Shown here piece after piece: positions 26,413 to 35,076 of a stretch of DNA of 64,000 bases (positions are counted from its first letter, which is position 1; each line of letters opens with the position of its first letter). Where the stretch lies: the NCBI RefSeq assembly GCF_041358175.1, contig NZ_JBGKBE010000013.1, positions 10,803 to 74,802 on the forward strand. Reading direction: 5' to 3'. Below the pieces are notes generated by a model, which saw only the letters and a list, made by a program, of their open reading frames with translations, was not told the DNA's origin and did no database searches. Origin of the DNA: Muriicola sp041358175 (GTDB taxonomy: Bacteria; Bacteroidota; Bacteroidia; Flavobacteriales; Flavobacteriaceae). Position numbers and translations under genes: made by a program.

Positions 26413-27291
26413 TCACCTGGACTTCGAGTACATGATCCAGTCATATAGGTCATGCATCAGTTGGCCAGACACATTTTTATAGGAGTGATTGGTCTGGTAG
26501 ATGAGACACCTTATATTTTGAGATTTGTTCTTTTTTAGCTGCCGGTATAGAGGAAGAATATGGTCCTCCATGCTCACCGTAGAATCATCAAGGCCACCGA
26601 CCATCAGAATATCCACATCGGCCAATTTTGCGGATTGGTTGTAAATATCAAAATGTTCCCGATTTAGAAGTAGTTCCTTGATAGGCACCTCAAATTCAAA
26701 ATCTACCGGACCATCTGGCTTTTCGATTTCCCTGAAATACCCGGAATAGGCTATTTGCAGATCCTGGCTGGCATCCAGTTGTTGAGCAAATATCCCTAAA
26801 TCTCCTCCTGAGATACTAATAACCCTTTTTATACTCGGATCGTTCACCGCCTGGATCATGGACATATGCCCCCCAAAACTGTAGCCTCCAACGACAAGTC
26901 GGGTAGTATCTAAAGGGTATTTTGCAGCGAGGTCATCTGATTTTATGAAGCTCAATGCTGCGCCAATATCTTCCAGGGAGTTTGAAAGGCTTTGCTTTCC
27001 GACACTCTCAAAACATCCCCTGAAATCGAAGGTAAACACATTGATCCCCTTTGCTGACAAGGTTTTCCCGATATTCCAAATATCCCCTGTTTCCATGAAA
27101 CCCTGGCTAAAGATCAGGGTAGGGGAAGCCGGAGTACCTGATTTGTAGAAATATCCTCTGATCTCATACCCATGGCTATCAAAGTAAAGGGTATCACATG
27201 GTGATTGTCCATAGGAAAGGGCCATTGAGGCAAGAACCGCAACTAAAGTGGCAAGAATTCCTGTCTTTCTCTTGTTGAATGATGTTCTCAT
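26413..27291 (-). CDS. Exported alpha/beta hydrolase
   Basis: Protein of 292 residues with a signal peptide (residues about 1-28, ending SYGQS) and an alpha/beta-hydrolase fold. The nucleophile elbow is GYSFGG, the oxyanion strand region is LIFSQGFMETG, and a catalytic Asp (GGLDDSTV) and His (TNHSYKN) follow. Substrate unknown. I start at ATG 27291 because the signal peptide begins there. It lies 69 nt behind ric on the same strand and may be co-transcribed, though no functional link is evident. Its 3' end faces the end of the His-rich membrane gene. Confidence 0.8.
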   Translation of the reverse strand: MRTSFNKRKTGILATLVAVLASMALSYGQSPCDTLYFDSHGYEIRGYFYKSGTPASPTLIFSQGFMETGDIWNIGKTLSAKGINVFTFDFRGCFESVGKQSLSNSLEDIGAALSFIKSDDLAAKYPLDTTRLVVGGYSFGGHMSMIQAVNDPSIKRVISISGGDLGIFAQQLDASQDLQIAYSGYFREIEKPDGPVDFEFEVPIKELLLNREHFDIYNQSAKLADVDILMVGGLDDSTVSMEDHILPLYRQLKKNKSQNIRCLIYQTNHSYKNVSGQLMHDLYDWIMYSKSR

Positions 27292-27360
27292 TTTCAAGAA
27301 TATGTTATTTCCTTTTGTAACGAGAATAAGCAAAATACTGCTAACTAGTCAACTAAATAA

Positions 27361-28110
27361 TCATATGGCTTGATTTCTGGGCATTTTTAGCACCATCTCC
27401 CGCTCCAACTTCTCAGCCTTTGGAAAAAGGATATTATTTTCCAGGTGGACATGCAGATGTAAATCCTCTTCAAACTCCTTTAGCATTAAAAAGGCTACTT
27501 TGTATGTGCTGCATGCATCCGACGGAGGGGTATAGGAATGGGTAAGACTGGATATTTTACTGAAAATATCTCCGGCGCTTTCATGTTCGTCCCGCATGGT
27601 CTGAATGGGGTTGGTAACGGTGAGGAATCTGGGTGATTCTACAGCTTCATTATGCTTTAAGGAAAGGACCATTTTCCGGATAAAGGGAAACAGGACGAGC
27701 TCTTCCTTTTTCATGTGCATGGTGAGTTCGCCAGCACACTCTGAGAACAACCTGTAAATTTCCTTTAATTCAGGATGCCTTTCACCATGTACTGTATTGA
27801 TCTTGTGCAGATATTGCTTTAATATTGGAATTCGTTCCTCTACATAGCGATGATGTTTTTGCTCAATGTGATCTGCCAAGACATTGAGGGGCAATGTGTT
27901 GAAATTGTCCCCCTGCTTTTCGCCATCGCTTGTCAAGGCTTCAATCTCTTTCACCACTATTTCCACCTCTACTTTCTTTTTGCTGCACACCTCGTAAAGG
28001 TTACGATTTCCATTACAACAAAAATCAATACCATATTTGCTGAAAACTGCCGCGCTCCTGTAGTCCTCTGCTACTATTTGACCAACTTCTTTATCTAATA
28101 AACTATTCAT
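27361..28110 (-). CDS. ric: Iron-sulfur cluster repair di-iron protein (Ric/ScdA/YtfE)
   Basis: Cytosolic di-iron protein that repairs Fe-S clusters damaged by NO or oxidants, 249 residues. The N-terminal ScdA/DUF542 domain has the motif GIDFCCNGNRNL (Cys31-Cys32). A C-terminal hemerythrin-like domain brings the iron-binding His/Glu residues: DHIEQKHHRY, ELTMHMKKEE, RDEHESAGD and HLHVHLENNILFP. Placement between nos and the anaerobic ribonucleotide reductase fits NO-stress protection. A candidate -7 element lies 28 nt upstream. Confidence 0.93.
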   Translation of the reverse strand: MNSLLDKEVGQIVAEDYRSAAVFSKYGIDFCCNGNRNLYEVCSKKKVEVEIVVKEIEALTSDGEKQGDNFNTLPLNVLADHIEQKHHRYVEERIPILKQYLHKINTVHGERHPELKEIYRLFSECAGELTMHMKKEELVLFPFIRKMVLSLKHNEAVESPRFLTVTNPIQTMRDEHESAGDIFSKISSLTHSYTPPSDACSTYKVAFLMLKEFEEDLHLHVHLENNILFPKAEKLEREMVLKMPRNQAI

Positions 28111-28137
28111 AATGATTGACCTATAAATTATTTAGAG

Positions 28138-28145
28138 CAAATATA
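28138..28145 (-). promoter_or_regulatory. Candidate -7 element of ric
   Basis: Minus strand reads TATATTTG, a full match to TAnnTTTG. An imperfect inverted repeat with ends TCAT (28166-28169) and ATGA (28185-28188) lies 20 nt further up and could be an operator, but it is not an FNR-type box. Confidence 0.5.
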
Positions 28146-28769
28146 AATAATAAAATATAAAAAGGTCATATTATAGTTATATAAATGAAAATTTTTTTCT
28201 TTGATGGTGTAAATCTATTCCGAATCCAAATAATAACTAAAAAGGAATGATTGAAATCATGGTTGCATATTCATAAATCAAATAATTGAAGGTATACACA
28301 AAATGAAAGTTCAAAAAATGGATACTGCCACTAATGGCATCAAAAAAACATTGATTATTGAATGAATACTAAAAATCTGTGGCAGCCCCTACTGTTTTTT
28401 TATTTGTCTAGCAGGAGTGTGAATGATCGGTTTTTAGACCTATGACGATGCCTTGTCAGTGATCAGTTATGAAACGGAATACTTACCTGAACTTTCCTTG
28501 ATAAAACAATAGTCCTGTTACCCACCTACCTGTTTTCACAGGCCGGGGTAGAGGACAGCATGGGTATTAGGAAATAATCAAGTACCAAAATCTTCATCTC
28601 AATCCCAGGCGGCGGCATATCCGACAGTGTTAATGTCTGACCCACAGGGTAATATTCCCAGTCTCAAGCATTGTTGAAAACCTTTTAATAACTCAATAGG
28701 ATAACACCAAATTTTATAACTTTTGAAATTAATTTTAAAAAAGATAAAATAATCATTTAATCCTGTATT
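28146..28769. other. Long non-coding stretch between ric and nrdG
   Basis: No gene of normal length. It holds an FNR-type box at 28248, a 20-codon frame at 28303-28365 (MKVQKMDTATNGIKKT start) and a 27-codon frame after it, neither recognised. The rest is AT-rich with no strong terminator or -7 element just upstream of nrdG, so nrdG may be read from far upstream. A decayed gene is possible. Confidence 0.5.
28248..28259 (+). promoter_or_regulatory. FNR-type box far upstream of nrdG
   Basis: TGATTGAAATCA, perfect palindrome extended by A and T. At the 23-nt spacing used elsewhere the plus strand has TAATTGAA, a poor -7 match (three of six fixed bases). It is about 510 nt ahead of nrdG. Confidence 0.5.
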
Positions 28770-29219
28770 ATGTATTGTTATGATTTTCACGTTGTTCTCC
28801 AGGAAGTTCCTGGGGAGATAAGTCTCTGTTTTACCATATCGGGTTGTCCCCTGCGCTGCGAAGGATGCCATTCCCCTTTCTTGTGGAAAAAAAGGAATGG
28901 AGAAAAAATAACCTCCCGAACCTATAAACAGATACTGAAGCGATATTTTGGTTTTGCCACGTGTGTAGTGTTCATGGGAGGGGAATGGCATAGGAATGAA
29001 CTGATCAAAAAACTGAAGTATGCTCGTAACCAGGGATATAAAACATGTCTCTATTCCGGTGCAGAGGATGTGGATGAAAAAATCCTGGAACACTTAACCT
29101 GGGTGAAGACTGGTAGGTGGGATAAAAATAGGGGTGGTCTCAACAGCAAAACGACAAATCAGGTTTTTCGGGAGGTAAAAAGCAACAAAGTACTAAACTC
29201 TTTATTCATCACTAATTAA
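28770..29219 (+). CDS. nrdG: Anaerobic ribonucleotide reductase activating protein
   Basis: Radical SAM activase that forms the glycyl radical in NrdD. 149 residues, similar to other NrdG proteins. The cluster motif is C26-x3-C30-x2-C33 (CPLRCEGC), followed by HSPFLW, and a Gly-rich SAM contact is FMGGEW. It comes before nrdD, eight bases apart, the reverse of the E. coli order. The start ATG at 28770 gives a normal N terminus. Confidence 0.93.
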   Translation: MYCYDFHVVLQEVPGEISLCFTISGCPLRCEGCHSPFLWKKRNGEKITSRTYKQILKRYFGFATCVVFMGGEWHRNELIKKLKYARNQGYKTCLYSGAEDVDEKILEHLTWVKTGRWDKNRGGLNSKTTNQVFREVKSNKVLNSLFITN

Positions 29220-29227
29220 ATATAGAT

Positions 29228-31120
29228 ATGATACGACTCACAGAAGAACAGATTACAAACAAAATCGAATTTATTACCCATTATCTGCATTCAGATAATG
29301 CAGCAGATGGTTCCAAGGTAGATGCCAACGCTAACGTTACTTCAAAAAACATCGCCACCATGGAAGCCGAATTGAACAAGGATATCAATATTCAGGTAAA
29401 CAGGATATTGGTAAAACAAAAGATCTCTTCCCTGTTCGGGCCTGAGCTGGCGGAAGAATATATAAGGCAGATCGAGTCGCACGAAATCTATGTACATGAT
29501 GAAACCTCATTAAAACCCTACTGTGCCTCCATCAGTATGTACCCCTTCCTGCTGGATGGCCTCACCAAACTAGGGGGAGAAAGCCAGGCACCCAAGCACC
29601 TGGAGAGCTTCTGTGGAGAGTTTGTCAACCTTGTATTTGCTGTAAGCTCCCAATTCGCCGGCGCATTGGCGACCGTAGAATTCCTGATGTACTTCGACCA
29701 TTTTGCAGCCAAGGACTATGGAAAAAACTATCTGGAAACCCATGAGAAACTTATTGCCAACCATTTGCAACATGTGATATACGCCATCAACCAGCCCGCT
29801 GCCGCCAGGGGGTACCAATCTGTATTTTGGAATATTTCCCTATATGACAGGCCTTATTTTGAGAGTATGTTCGGCGATTTTGTATTTCCGGATATGGTGC
29901 GTCCCCAATGGGAAAGCGTCAAAAACCTTCAGGCTTATTTCATGAAATGGTTCAACGAGGAACGCACGAAGGCTGTTCTGACCTTCCCTGTGGTGACAGC
30001 GGCTATGCTGGTTAAGGACGGGAACCCTGCAGATAGTGAATTCTCCGAGATGTGTGCAAAAGAACTCAGTGAGGGAAATTCCTTTTTTATCTATCAGTCT
30101 GAAAATGCGGATAGCCTTGCATCCTGCTGCAGGCTGCGTAATGAAATCAGTGACAAAACATTCAGTTATTCATTGGGTGCGGGGGGCGTGGCCACGGGCT
30201 CTATCAATGTTATTACCTTAAACATGAATAGGCTTATACAGCAAAATGCGGATATAACAGAGGAGGTCAGAAAGGTACATAAATACCAGGTCGCTTTCAG
30301 AAAGCTAATTGATGAATACAATACAGCAGGCATGCTACCGGTTTACCGATCGGGGTTTATCTCCCTCGATAAACAATTTCTTACTATTGGAATCAATGGC
30401 ATGGTGGAAGCCGCGGAAAGCAGAGGAATCGAGGTAGGAAACAATGCATCGTACAAAAATTTCGTCAATACATATCTGAAAGCGATCTATCAGGAAAACA
30501 GGATAGCCAAAGAGCAATATGGATACATGTTCAACACGGAGTTCGTGCCTGCAGAGAATCTGGGGGTAAAAAATGCCAAGTGGGACAGGGAGGATGGATT
30601 GTTTGTGCCCAGGGATTGCTATAACTCTTACTTTTATGTCGTGGAGGATGATAATACAAATTCACTGGATAAGATCATTCTGCATGGAAAAGAGATCATT
30701 CAGTATCTGGATGGTGGTTCCGCATTACACCTGAACCTGGAGGAAACGCCTAACAAGGAAGGGTTTTTAAAACTTATCCACGCCACGGCCAGGGCCGGGT
30801 GTAATTACTTCTGTTTTAATATCAGAATTACGATCTGTAATGATTGTTCACATATCGACAAGAGGACCATATGGCAATGTAGTGGCTGCGGATCGTCTAA
30901 TATTGATCATGCTACCCGGGTGATCGGGTATCTGAAACGTATTTCAAATTATAGTTCGGGCAGGCAGAAAGAACATCAGCTCCGGCATTATCACACCCAG
31001 AATAAAAGTAGCCTTGCCAATAACAGGAGGGAAGAGCTCCAACAAAGTTTAAGGGCCCATAAAGTTGGGGATAAGAATGGAGCAATTACGGAGGAGGTGA
31101 ATATGGCAGACAGACGATAG
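29228..31120 (+). CDS. nrdD: Anaerobic ribonucleoside-triphosphate reductase (class III)
   Basis: Oxygen-sensitive glycyl radical enzyme reducing NTPs to dNTPs, 630 residues. The glycyl radical loop is in RVIGYL with Gly567. The zinc site is C537, C540, C551, C554. Active-site thiol candidates lie in SLASCCRLRN. It has no N-terminal ATP-cone of the E. coli type, so allosteric control by ATP/dATP through that domain is absent. About 40 residues extend past the usual C-terminal end. A strong hairpin follows the gene. With nrdG it allows DNA synthesis under anoxia. Confidence 0.95.
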   Translation: MIRLTEEQITNKIEFITHYLHSDNAADGSKVDANANVTSKNIATMEAELNKDINIQVNRILVKQKISSLFGPELAEEYIRQIESHEIYVHDETSLKPYCASISMYPFLLDGLTKLGGESQAPKHLESFCGEFVNLVFAVSSQFAGALATVEFLMYFDHFAAKDYGKNYLETHEKLIANHLQHVIYAINQPAAARGYQSVFWNISLYDRPYFESMFGDFVFPDMVRPQWESVKNLQAYFMKWFNEERTKAVLTFPVVTAAMLVKDGNPADSEFSEMCAKELSEGNSFFIYQSENADSLASCCRLRNEISDKTFSYSLGAGGVATGSINVITLNMNRLIQQNADITEEVRKVHKYQVAFRKLIDEYNTAGMLPVYRSGFISLDKQFLTIGINGMVEAAESRGIEVGNNASYKNFVNTYLKAIYQENRIAKEQYGYMFNTEFVPAENLGVKNAKWDREDGLFVPRDCYNSYFYVVEDDNTNSLDKIILHGKEIIQYLDGGSALHLNLEETPNKEGFLKLIHATARAGCNYFCFNIRITICNDCSHIDKRTIWQCSGCGSSNIDHATRVIGYLKRISNYSSGRQKEHQLRHYHTQNKSSLANNRREELQQSLRAHKVGDKNGAITEEVNMADRR

Positions 31121-31157
31121 GTAGATCGACAGGAGGACTATGTCATGCCAAAAGGAT

Positions 31158-31190
31158 ATCCCTGACGAATTTATTTGTCGGGGATCGTCT
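31158..31190 (+). terminator. Terminator of nrdGD
   Basis: ATCCCTGACGAA (31158-31169) pairs with TTTGTCGGGGAT (31174-31185) with two G-T wobbles and a 4-nt loop; TTTT follows a few bases on. Confidence 0.65.
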
Positions 31191-31219
31191 TTTCCAATAT
31201 TTAATGGGGTTCCTGAAGT

Positions 31220-31663
31220 TTAAATAATTCCTTTTAAGGAAATTATAGTCCCGTCCTTTTTCATTTCCTCGACCAGAGTAACAATGCTCTTCTCCTTAAA
31301 ATGGGCCAATAAATTTTCTTTGAAAGGGGAGACGATATGGTGTACCGGGCAGGGATTGACGTTGTTGCATTTGACCAGGCCCAAAAAACAATCGTCAAAC
31401 TTGAATTCCCCGTCAATAGAAACGATGATATCCCACAACGTATTGGACAGGTTATCCTCGTTGAGAAAAAATCCACCTCCGGGCCCCTTGGAAGATGAGA
31501 CCAGATGATCAACAGTTAGCTTTCTTAGCAATTGCGCCAAAAAAGGCTGTGGAACTTCCAACTCCTCTGCAATAGTCTGAGCTTTCAGTTTGTTCTGTTC
31601 ACTGCTCTTCATTCCGAGGTAGATTACTGCTCTAATGGCATATTTACAAGCGTTTGTCAGCAA
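31220..31663 (-). CDS. Second Rrf2 family regulator, probable Fe-S sensor
   Basis: Rrf2-type regulator of 147 residues. The N terminus MLTNACKYAIRAVIYLG and GPGGGFFL wing are typical. Cysteines C92, C99 and C105 have exactly the same positions and spacing as in the Rrf2 protein at 17.0 kb, so both likely bind an Fe-S cluster. A further Cys6 is present. Start is TTG at 31663, which gives the conserved family start; no ATG is near. It is convergent to nrdD and flanks the anaerobic module on its right end. Confidence 0.83.
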   Translation of the reverse strand: MLTNACKYAIRAVIYLGMKSSEQNKLKAQTIAEELEVPQPFLAQLLRKLTVDHLVSSSKGPGGGFFLNEDNLSNTLWDIIVSIDGEFKFDDCFLGLVKCNNVNPCPVHHIVSPFKENLLAHFKEKSIVTLVEEMKKDGTIISLKGII

Positions 31664-31847
31664 AATTAATACAGGATTAAGTAAACAATAAAAAGGTATT
31701 ATGATCTAAAAATAAGGAATTATGCTGATTCCTGATTAGAACGATCGGGATTTCCAAAAATACAGACCACCCTCAGTTCAGAAATAGCCCTATCTCAATT
31801 CCTGTATGTACATGTTGGAAAGGTTATCTACTTAAGTCATATGGCTC

Positions 31848-32354
31848 TCAATGGATCTCAAAGGGCTCTATGAAATCAGTATACCTTCCTCTGGAAGGAT
31901 GCTTCCTCGTCATTAAAATTTCTTTCTTTCCGAATTTTTTGAGCATATTGTGGCTCATCTGCTGGCGCTCAGAAAACGGATTCCTTTTCCCCCAGGCAAG
32001 AAGGACTATATCGGCATCACGGATAGCTCTTTCAAGATAGATGTCATTTTGTTTCCCAATATCCTCTTTCTTTCCCTCAAAGTCCCGGGTTTGAATACGG
32101 GCAAACTGATTGACAATAATACATTGGTTTACCTCTCTGAATTCTGGTAATTCCTTTTCAAAAATGAGTTTTTCCAGAAATTGAACCGACTTGTCAGCGA
32201 TGTCTTCATCAGCCACACTTGGATTTTGCATGATGACACAGACAGTTTTGCCAGGTTTCCTGTGGAGATTTTTTAAAGTCAGTAAATATCGAAATTGCCT
32301 GCAGTCGGAAAATACACCTTTTACCTCAATATGTGGTAGATGTCTGTATGTCAT
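31848..32354 (-). CDS. DUF1643 domain protein
   Basis: Protein of 168 residues of the DUF1643 family, function unknown. Family marks are the start CRQFRYLLTL, the segment VIMQNPSVADE with a conserved Asn-Pro-Ser, and ILLAWGK near the middle. No membrane segment or signal peptide. It is downstream of deoD (38 nt) on the same strand and may be the last gene of that transcript, but no functional tie is visible. Confidence 0.8.
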   Translation of the reverse strand: MTYRHLPHIEVKGVFSDCRQFRYLLTLKNLHRKPGKTVCVIMQNPSVADEDIADKSVQFLEKLIFEKELPEFREVNQCIIVNQFARIQTRDFEGKKEDIGKQNDIYLERAIRDADIVLLAWGKRNPFSERQQMSHNMLKKFGKKEILMTRKHPSRGRYTDFIEPFEIH

Positions 32355-32392
32355 GTTACCGAGAATAAAGTACTTACTTGGTTCAGAAATTA

Positions 32393-33091
32393 TTAAGCGA
32401 TATTCAAGGCTATTTCCACCATGTCATTAAAGCTACTTTCTCGTTCTTCCGGACTTGTAGCTACACCGGTTACAAGGGAATCTGAAATGGTCAGGATGGC
32501 CAGAGCTTTCACTTTGTGCTTAGCTGCAATTGTATAGAGTCCGGCTGTTTCCATCTCCACGCATAAGACTCCGTAATCAGCCCACTTTTTGTAATCGTCT
32601 AAATCATCTTCATAATAGAGGTCATGCGTAAGGATATTCCCTGCTTTAATTGAAATATTGTTGGCCTTTGCATAGGTTTGTGCTTTTTCAAAGAGCTCGA
32701 AATTCGCAGTGGGGGCAAAATGTCCCCCGTTAAATCGCTGCTCATTGATAGAAGATGTAGTGGAGGCAGACATGGCAAGGATCACATCCCTGATACCAAT
32801 CTCTTTCTGATAGCTGCCAGCCGTCCCAACCCTGATGAGATTTTTAGCCCCGTACATATTTATCAGCTCGTGGTAATAGATCATTGCTGACGGGATCCCC
32901 ATACCACTTCCCTGCACAGAAACGCGCTTCCCATTGTAAAATCCTGTATATCCCAGCATCCCGCGAACCTGATTGTAGCAAACAGCCTTATCCAGGTAGG
33001 TTTCTGCTATCCATTTTGCCCTGAGTGGGTCTCCCGGGAGTAATACGGTTTCAGCAACATCACCTTTCTTCGCATTGATATGTGTACTCAT
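32393..33091 (-). CDS. deoD: Purine nucleoside phosphorylase, DeoD type
   Basis: Cleaves purine (deoxy)nucleosides with phosphate to base and (deoxy)ribose 1-phosphate; hexameric cytosolic enzyme. 232 residues, standard. Phosphate-binding LLPGDPLRAKWIAE at the N terminus, substrate-binding VEMETAGLY and the catalytic Asp in ISDSLVTG are present. It lies 10 nt behind deoC; the two enzymes work in the same deoxynucleoside breakdown route. Confidence 0.95.
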   Translation of the reverse strand: MSTHINAKKGDVAETVLLPGDPLRAKWIAETYLDKAVCYNQVRGMLGYTGFYNGKRVSVQGSGMGIPSAMIYYHELINMYGAKNLIRVGTAGSYQKEIGIRDVILAMSASTTSSINEQRFNGGHFAPTANFELFEKAQTYAKANNISIKAGNILTHDLYYEDDLDDYKKWADYGVLCVEMETAGLYTIAAKHKVKALAILTISDSLVTGVATSPEERESSFNDMVEIALNIA

Positions 33092-33101
33092 AGTATGTGT
33101 T

Positions 33102-33743
33102 TTATTCCTCCATCATTTTTACCCCTGAAGATGTGCCGATTCTTGTTGCTCCTGCCTTGATGTACTGCAAGGCAGTTTCCCGCTCCCGGATGCCTCCTGA
33201 GGCTTTAATCCCGGCTTTATCCCCAACGCTTTCTTTCATGATTTTAACTGCCTTTAGTGTAGCGCCCGCGGGTCCGAAACCGGTTGAGGTTTTAACCAGG
33301 TCTGCCCCCCCTTCGAGGCATAATTCACAGGCCGTCCGGATTTCTTCATCGGAAAGATAGCAAGTTTCAAGGATCACCTTGAGGACCCCTTTTTGAATTA
33401 CACTTTTAATACTCTTAATTTCGGTGATTATTTGTTGATGTCGACCTGATTTAAACCATCCAGGGTTGAGGACCATATCAATTTCGTCTGCTCCCTGTTT
33501 TATGCAGTATTTCGCCTCGTTGATCTTGGCCTCTGTTGCCATTGCGCCCAGTGGAAATCCTATAACCGCAGCCAGTTTAACTTCTGTGGCACCGAGTATT
33601 TCCCGAGCCAGTGGAAGGTAGCAACTATTGACACAGACCGCGTAAAAATTATGGTGTACTGCTTCTTCACACAAGGCCTTAATATCGTCTTCCGTGGCCG
33701 TGGGTTTTAGCAAAGTATGGTCTATGTATTGATTCAAATGCAT
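33102..33743 (-). CDS. deoC: Deoxyribose-phosphate aldolase
   Basis: Class I aldolase splitting deoxyribose 5-phosphate to glyceraldehyde 3-phosphate and acetaldehyde. 213 residues. The Schiff-base lysine is in VKTSTGF, with a second Lys in GIKASGG. The N terminus NQYIDHTLLKPTA is typical. It is 12 nt behind the CoA-transferase gene and 10 nt ahead of deoD. A deoxyribomutase (deoB) is not present in the window. Confidence 0.95.
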   Translation of the reverse strand: MHLNQYIDHTLLKPTATEDDIKALCEEAVHHNFYAVCVNSCYLPLAREILGATEVKLAAVIGFPLGAMATEAKINEAKYCIKQGADEIDMVLNPGWFKSGRHQQIITEIKSIKSVIQKGVLKVILETCYLSDEEIRTACELCLEGGADLVKTSTGFGPAGATLKAVKIMKESVGDKAGIKASGGIRERETALQYIKAGATRIGTSSGVKMMEE

Positions 33744-33755
33744 TTTATGTTTTCA

Positions 33756-35027
33756 TTAGTCACGTTCAAATCTTTCATAGGCAGCCTTGGAAAGCTCTTC
33801 TCTATGGTTGGGATGGGCGATGGAGATCAAGGCCTTTGCCCTTTGGTGCAGGTTTTTCCCGAAAAGGTTGACCACTCCAAATTCTGTTGCCACATAATGC
33901 ACATGGGCCCGTGTAGTGGTAACGCCCGCCCCGTGTTTCAAGGTAGGGGTAATTTTGGAAATCCCGTTTTTTGTCTGAGAAGTGAAAGCAAAAATAGGTT
34001 TACCTCCTTCAGAAAGGGAAGCAGCACGGATAAAATCCATCTGTCCGCCCACTCCGGAGATTTGTCGGGTACCCACACTATCGGCACAGATCTGTCCGGT
34101 AAGGTCGATTTCAACTGCACTGTTAATCGCAGTAACTTTTGGATTTTGTAAAATCACATTCGTATCATTGGTATAAGCAGCTTCTTTGAAGTTGACAATG
34201 GGGTTGTCATCCACGAAGTCGTATAAATCCTGTGAACCAGCCGCAAAACAGGTAACGATACGTCCCGATTTTAAGGTTTTTTCTTCCCCGGTGATCACCC
34301 CTTTTTCTACCAAGGGAAGTAAACCGTCGGAAAACATCTCTGTATGTACGCCCAGTCTATTGTGATTATCCAGATTGGTGAGCACGGCATTCGGGATATT
34401 ACCTATTCCCAACTGCAGGGTGGCACCATCTTCGATTAGCTCGGCCACATGCCGGCCGATCTGATGTTCGATATCAGATATGGCACCCATGGGATGAACA
34501 TGCAGGGGGGCATCCACCTCTATGGCAGCATCAATCTCGCTGAAATGGATAATGCCATCTCCGTGTGTCCTTGGTACACAGGGATTAATCTGGGCAATAA
34601 CGAGTTTAGCCGTTTGAATAGCCGGAAGGGTAACGTCTACGGAAACTCCTAAAGAACAATATCCGTGTTTGTCAGGAGGGGAAACCTGGATCAGTGCAAC
34701 GTCAAGAGGAAGAATATTCCTTCTGAAGAGCAGATGGATTTCACTGAGAAATATAGGGATATAATCCCCCTTATTGGTATTGACGGCCTTTCTGACATTT
34801 CCCCCAACAAAACAACTATTAATACTAAATGCTTTATTGTAAGGGGGGGTGGCATAGTGAACGCTGCCTTCAGTATGAATAGATATGATTTCCACATCCG
34901 ATAAGTCCTCATATCGGTCGCATATGGCATTCATAAGGGTATTTGGAGTCATGGCGGCTCCCTGCAGGAAAACCCGGTCGCCCGATTTGATCAGGGCAGC
35001 GGCTTCCGATTTCGAAACAATTTTCAT
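33756..35027 (-). CDS. Acetyl-CoA hydrolase/CoA-transferase family protein
   Basis: CoA-transferase of the acetyl-CoA hydrolase / 4-hydroxybutyrate CoA-transferase family, 423 residues. The CoA-binding GIGNIPNAV loop and the catalytic glutamate in HTEMFSDG are present, as is the C-terminal GGQMDFIRAA. It could move CoA between acetyl-CoA and another short acid. It is the first gene of a tight unit with deoC and deoD (12-nt gap), which is unusual; DeoC makes acetaldehyde, a possible source of acetate or acetyl-CoA. Substrate not determinable. Confidence 0.88.
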   Translation of the reverse strand: MKIVSKSEAAALIKSGDRVFLQGAAMTPNTLMNAICDRYEDLSDVEIISIHTEGSVHYATPPYNKAFSINSCFVGGNVRKAVNTNKGDYIPIFLSEIHLLFRRNILPLDVALIQVSPPDKHGYCSLGVSVDVTLPAIQTAKLVIAQINPCVPRTHGDGIIHFSEIDAAIEVDAPLHVHPMGAISDIEHQIGRHVAELIEDGATLQLGIGNIPNAVLTNLDNHNRLGVHTEMFSDGLLPLVEKGVITGEEKTLKSGRIVTCFAAGSQDLYDFVDDNPIVNFKEAAYTNDTNVILQNPKVTAINSAVEIDLTGQICADSVGTRQISGVGGQMDFIRAASLSEGGKPIFAFTSQTKNGISKITPTLKHGAGVTTTRAHVHYVATEFGVVNLFGKNLHQRAKALISIAHPNHREELSKAAYERFERD

Positions 35028-35076
35028 TCTTTAATAAGTTAAGGTCCTGTAATTTCCCCGGATTAGAGGAGAGGGT

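Noticed and set aside
28599..29093. Minus-strand frame of 164 codons opposite nrdG
   Set aside because: nrdG on the plus strand has the full radical SAM motif; the opposite frame has no family features.
31661..31668. TAATTTTG (minus strand) as a -7 element for the second Rrf2 gene
   Set aside because: It overlaps the start codon itself, so it would give a transcript lacking the gene start.
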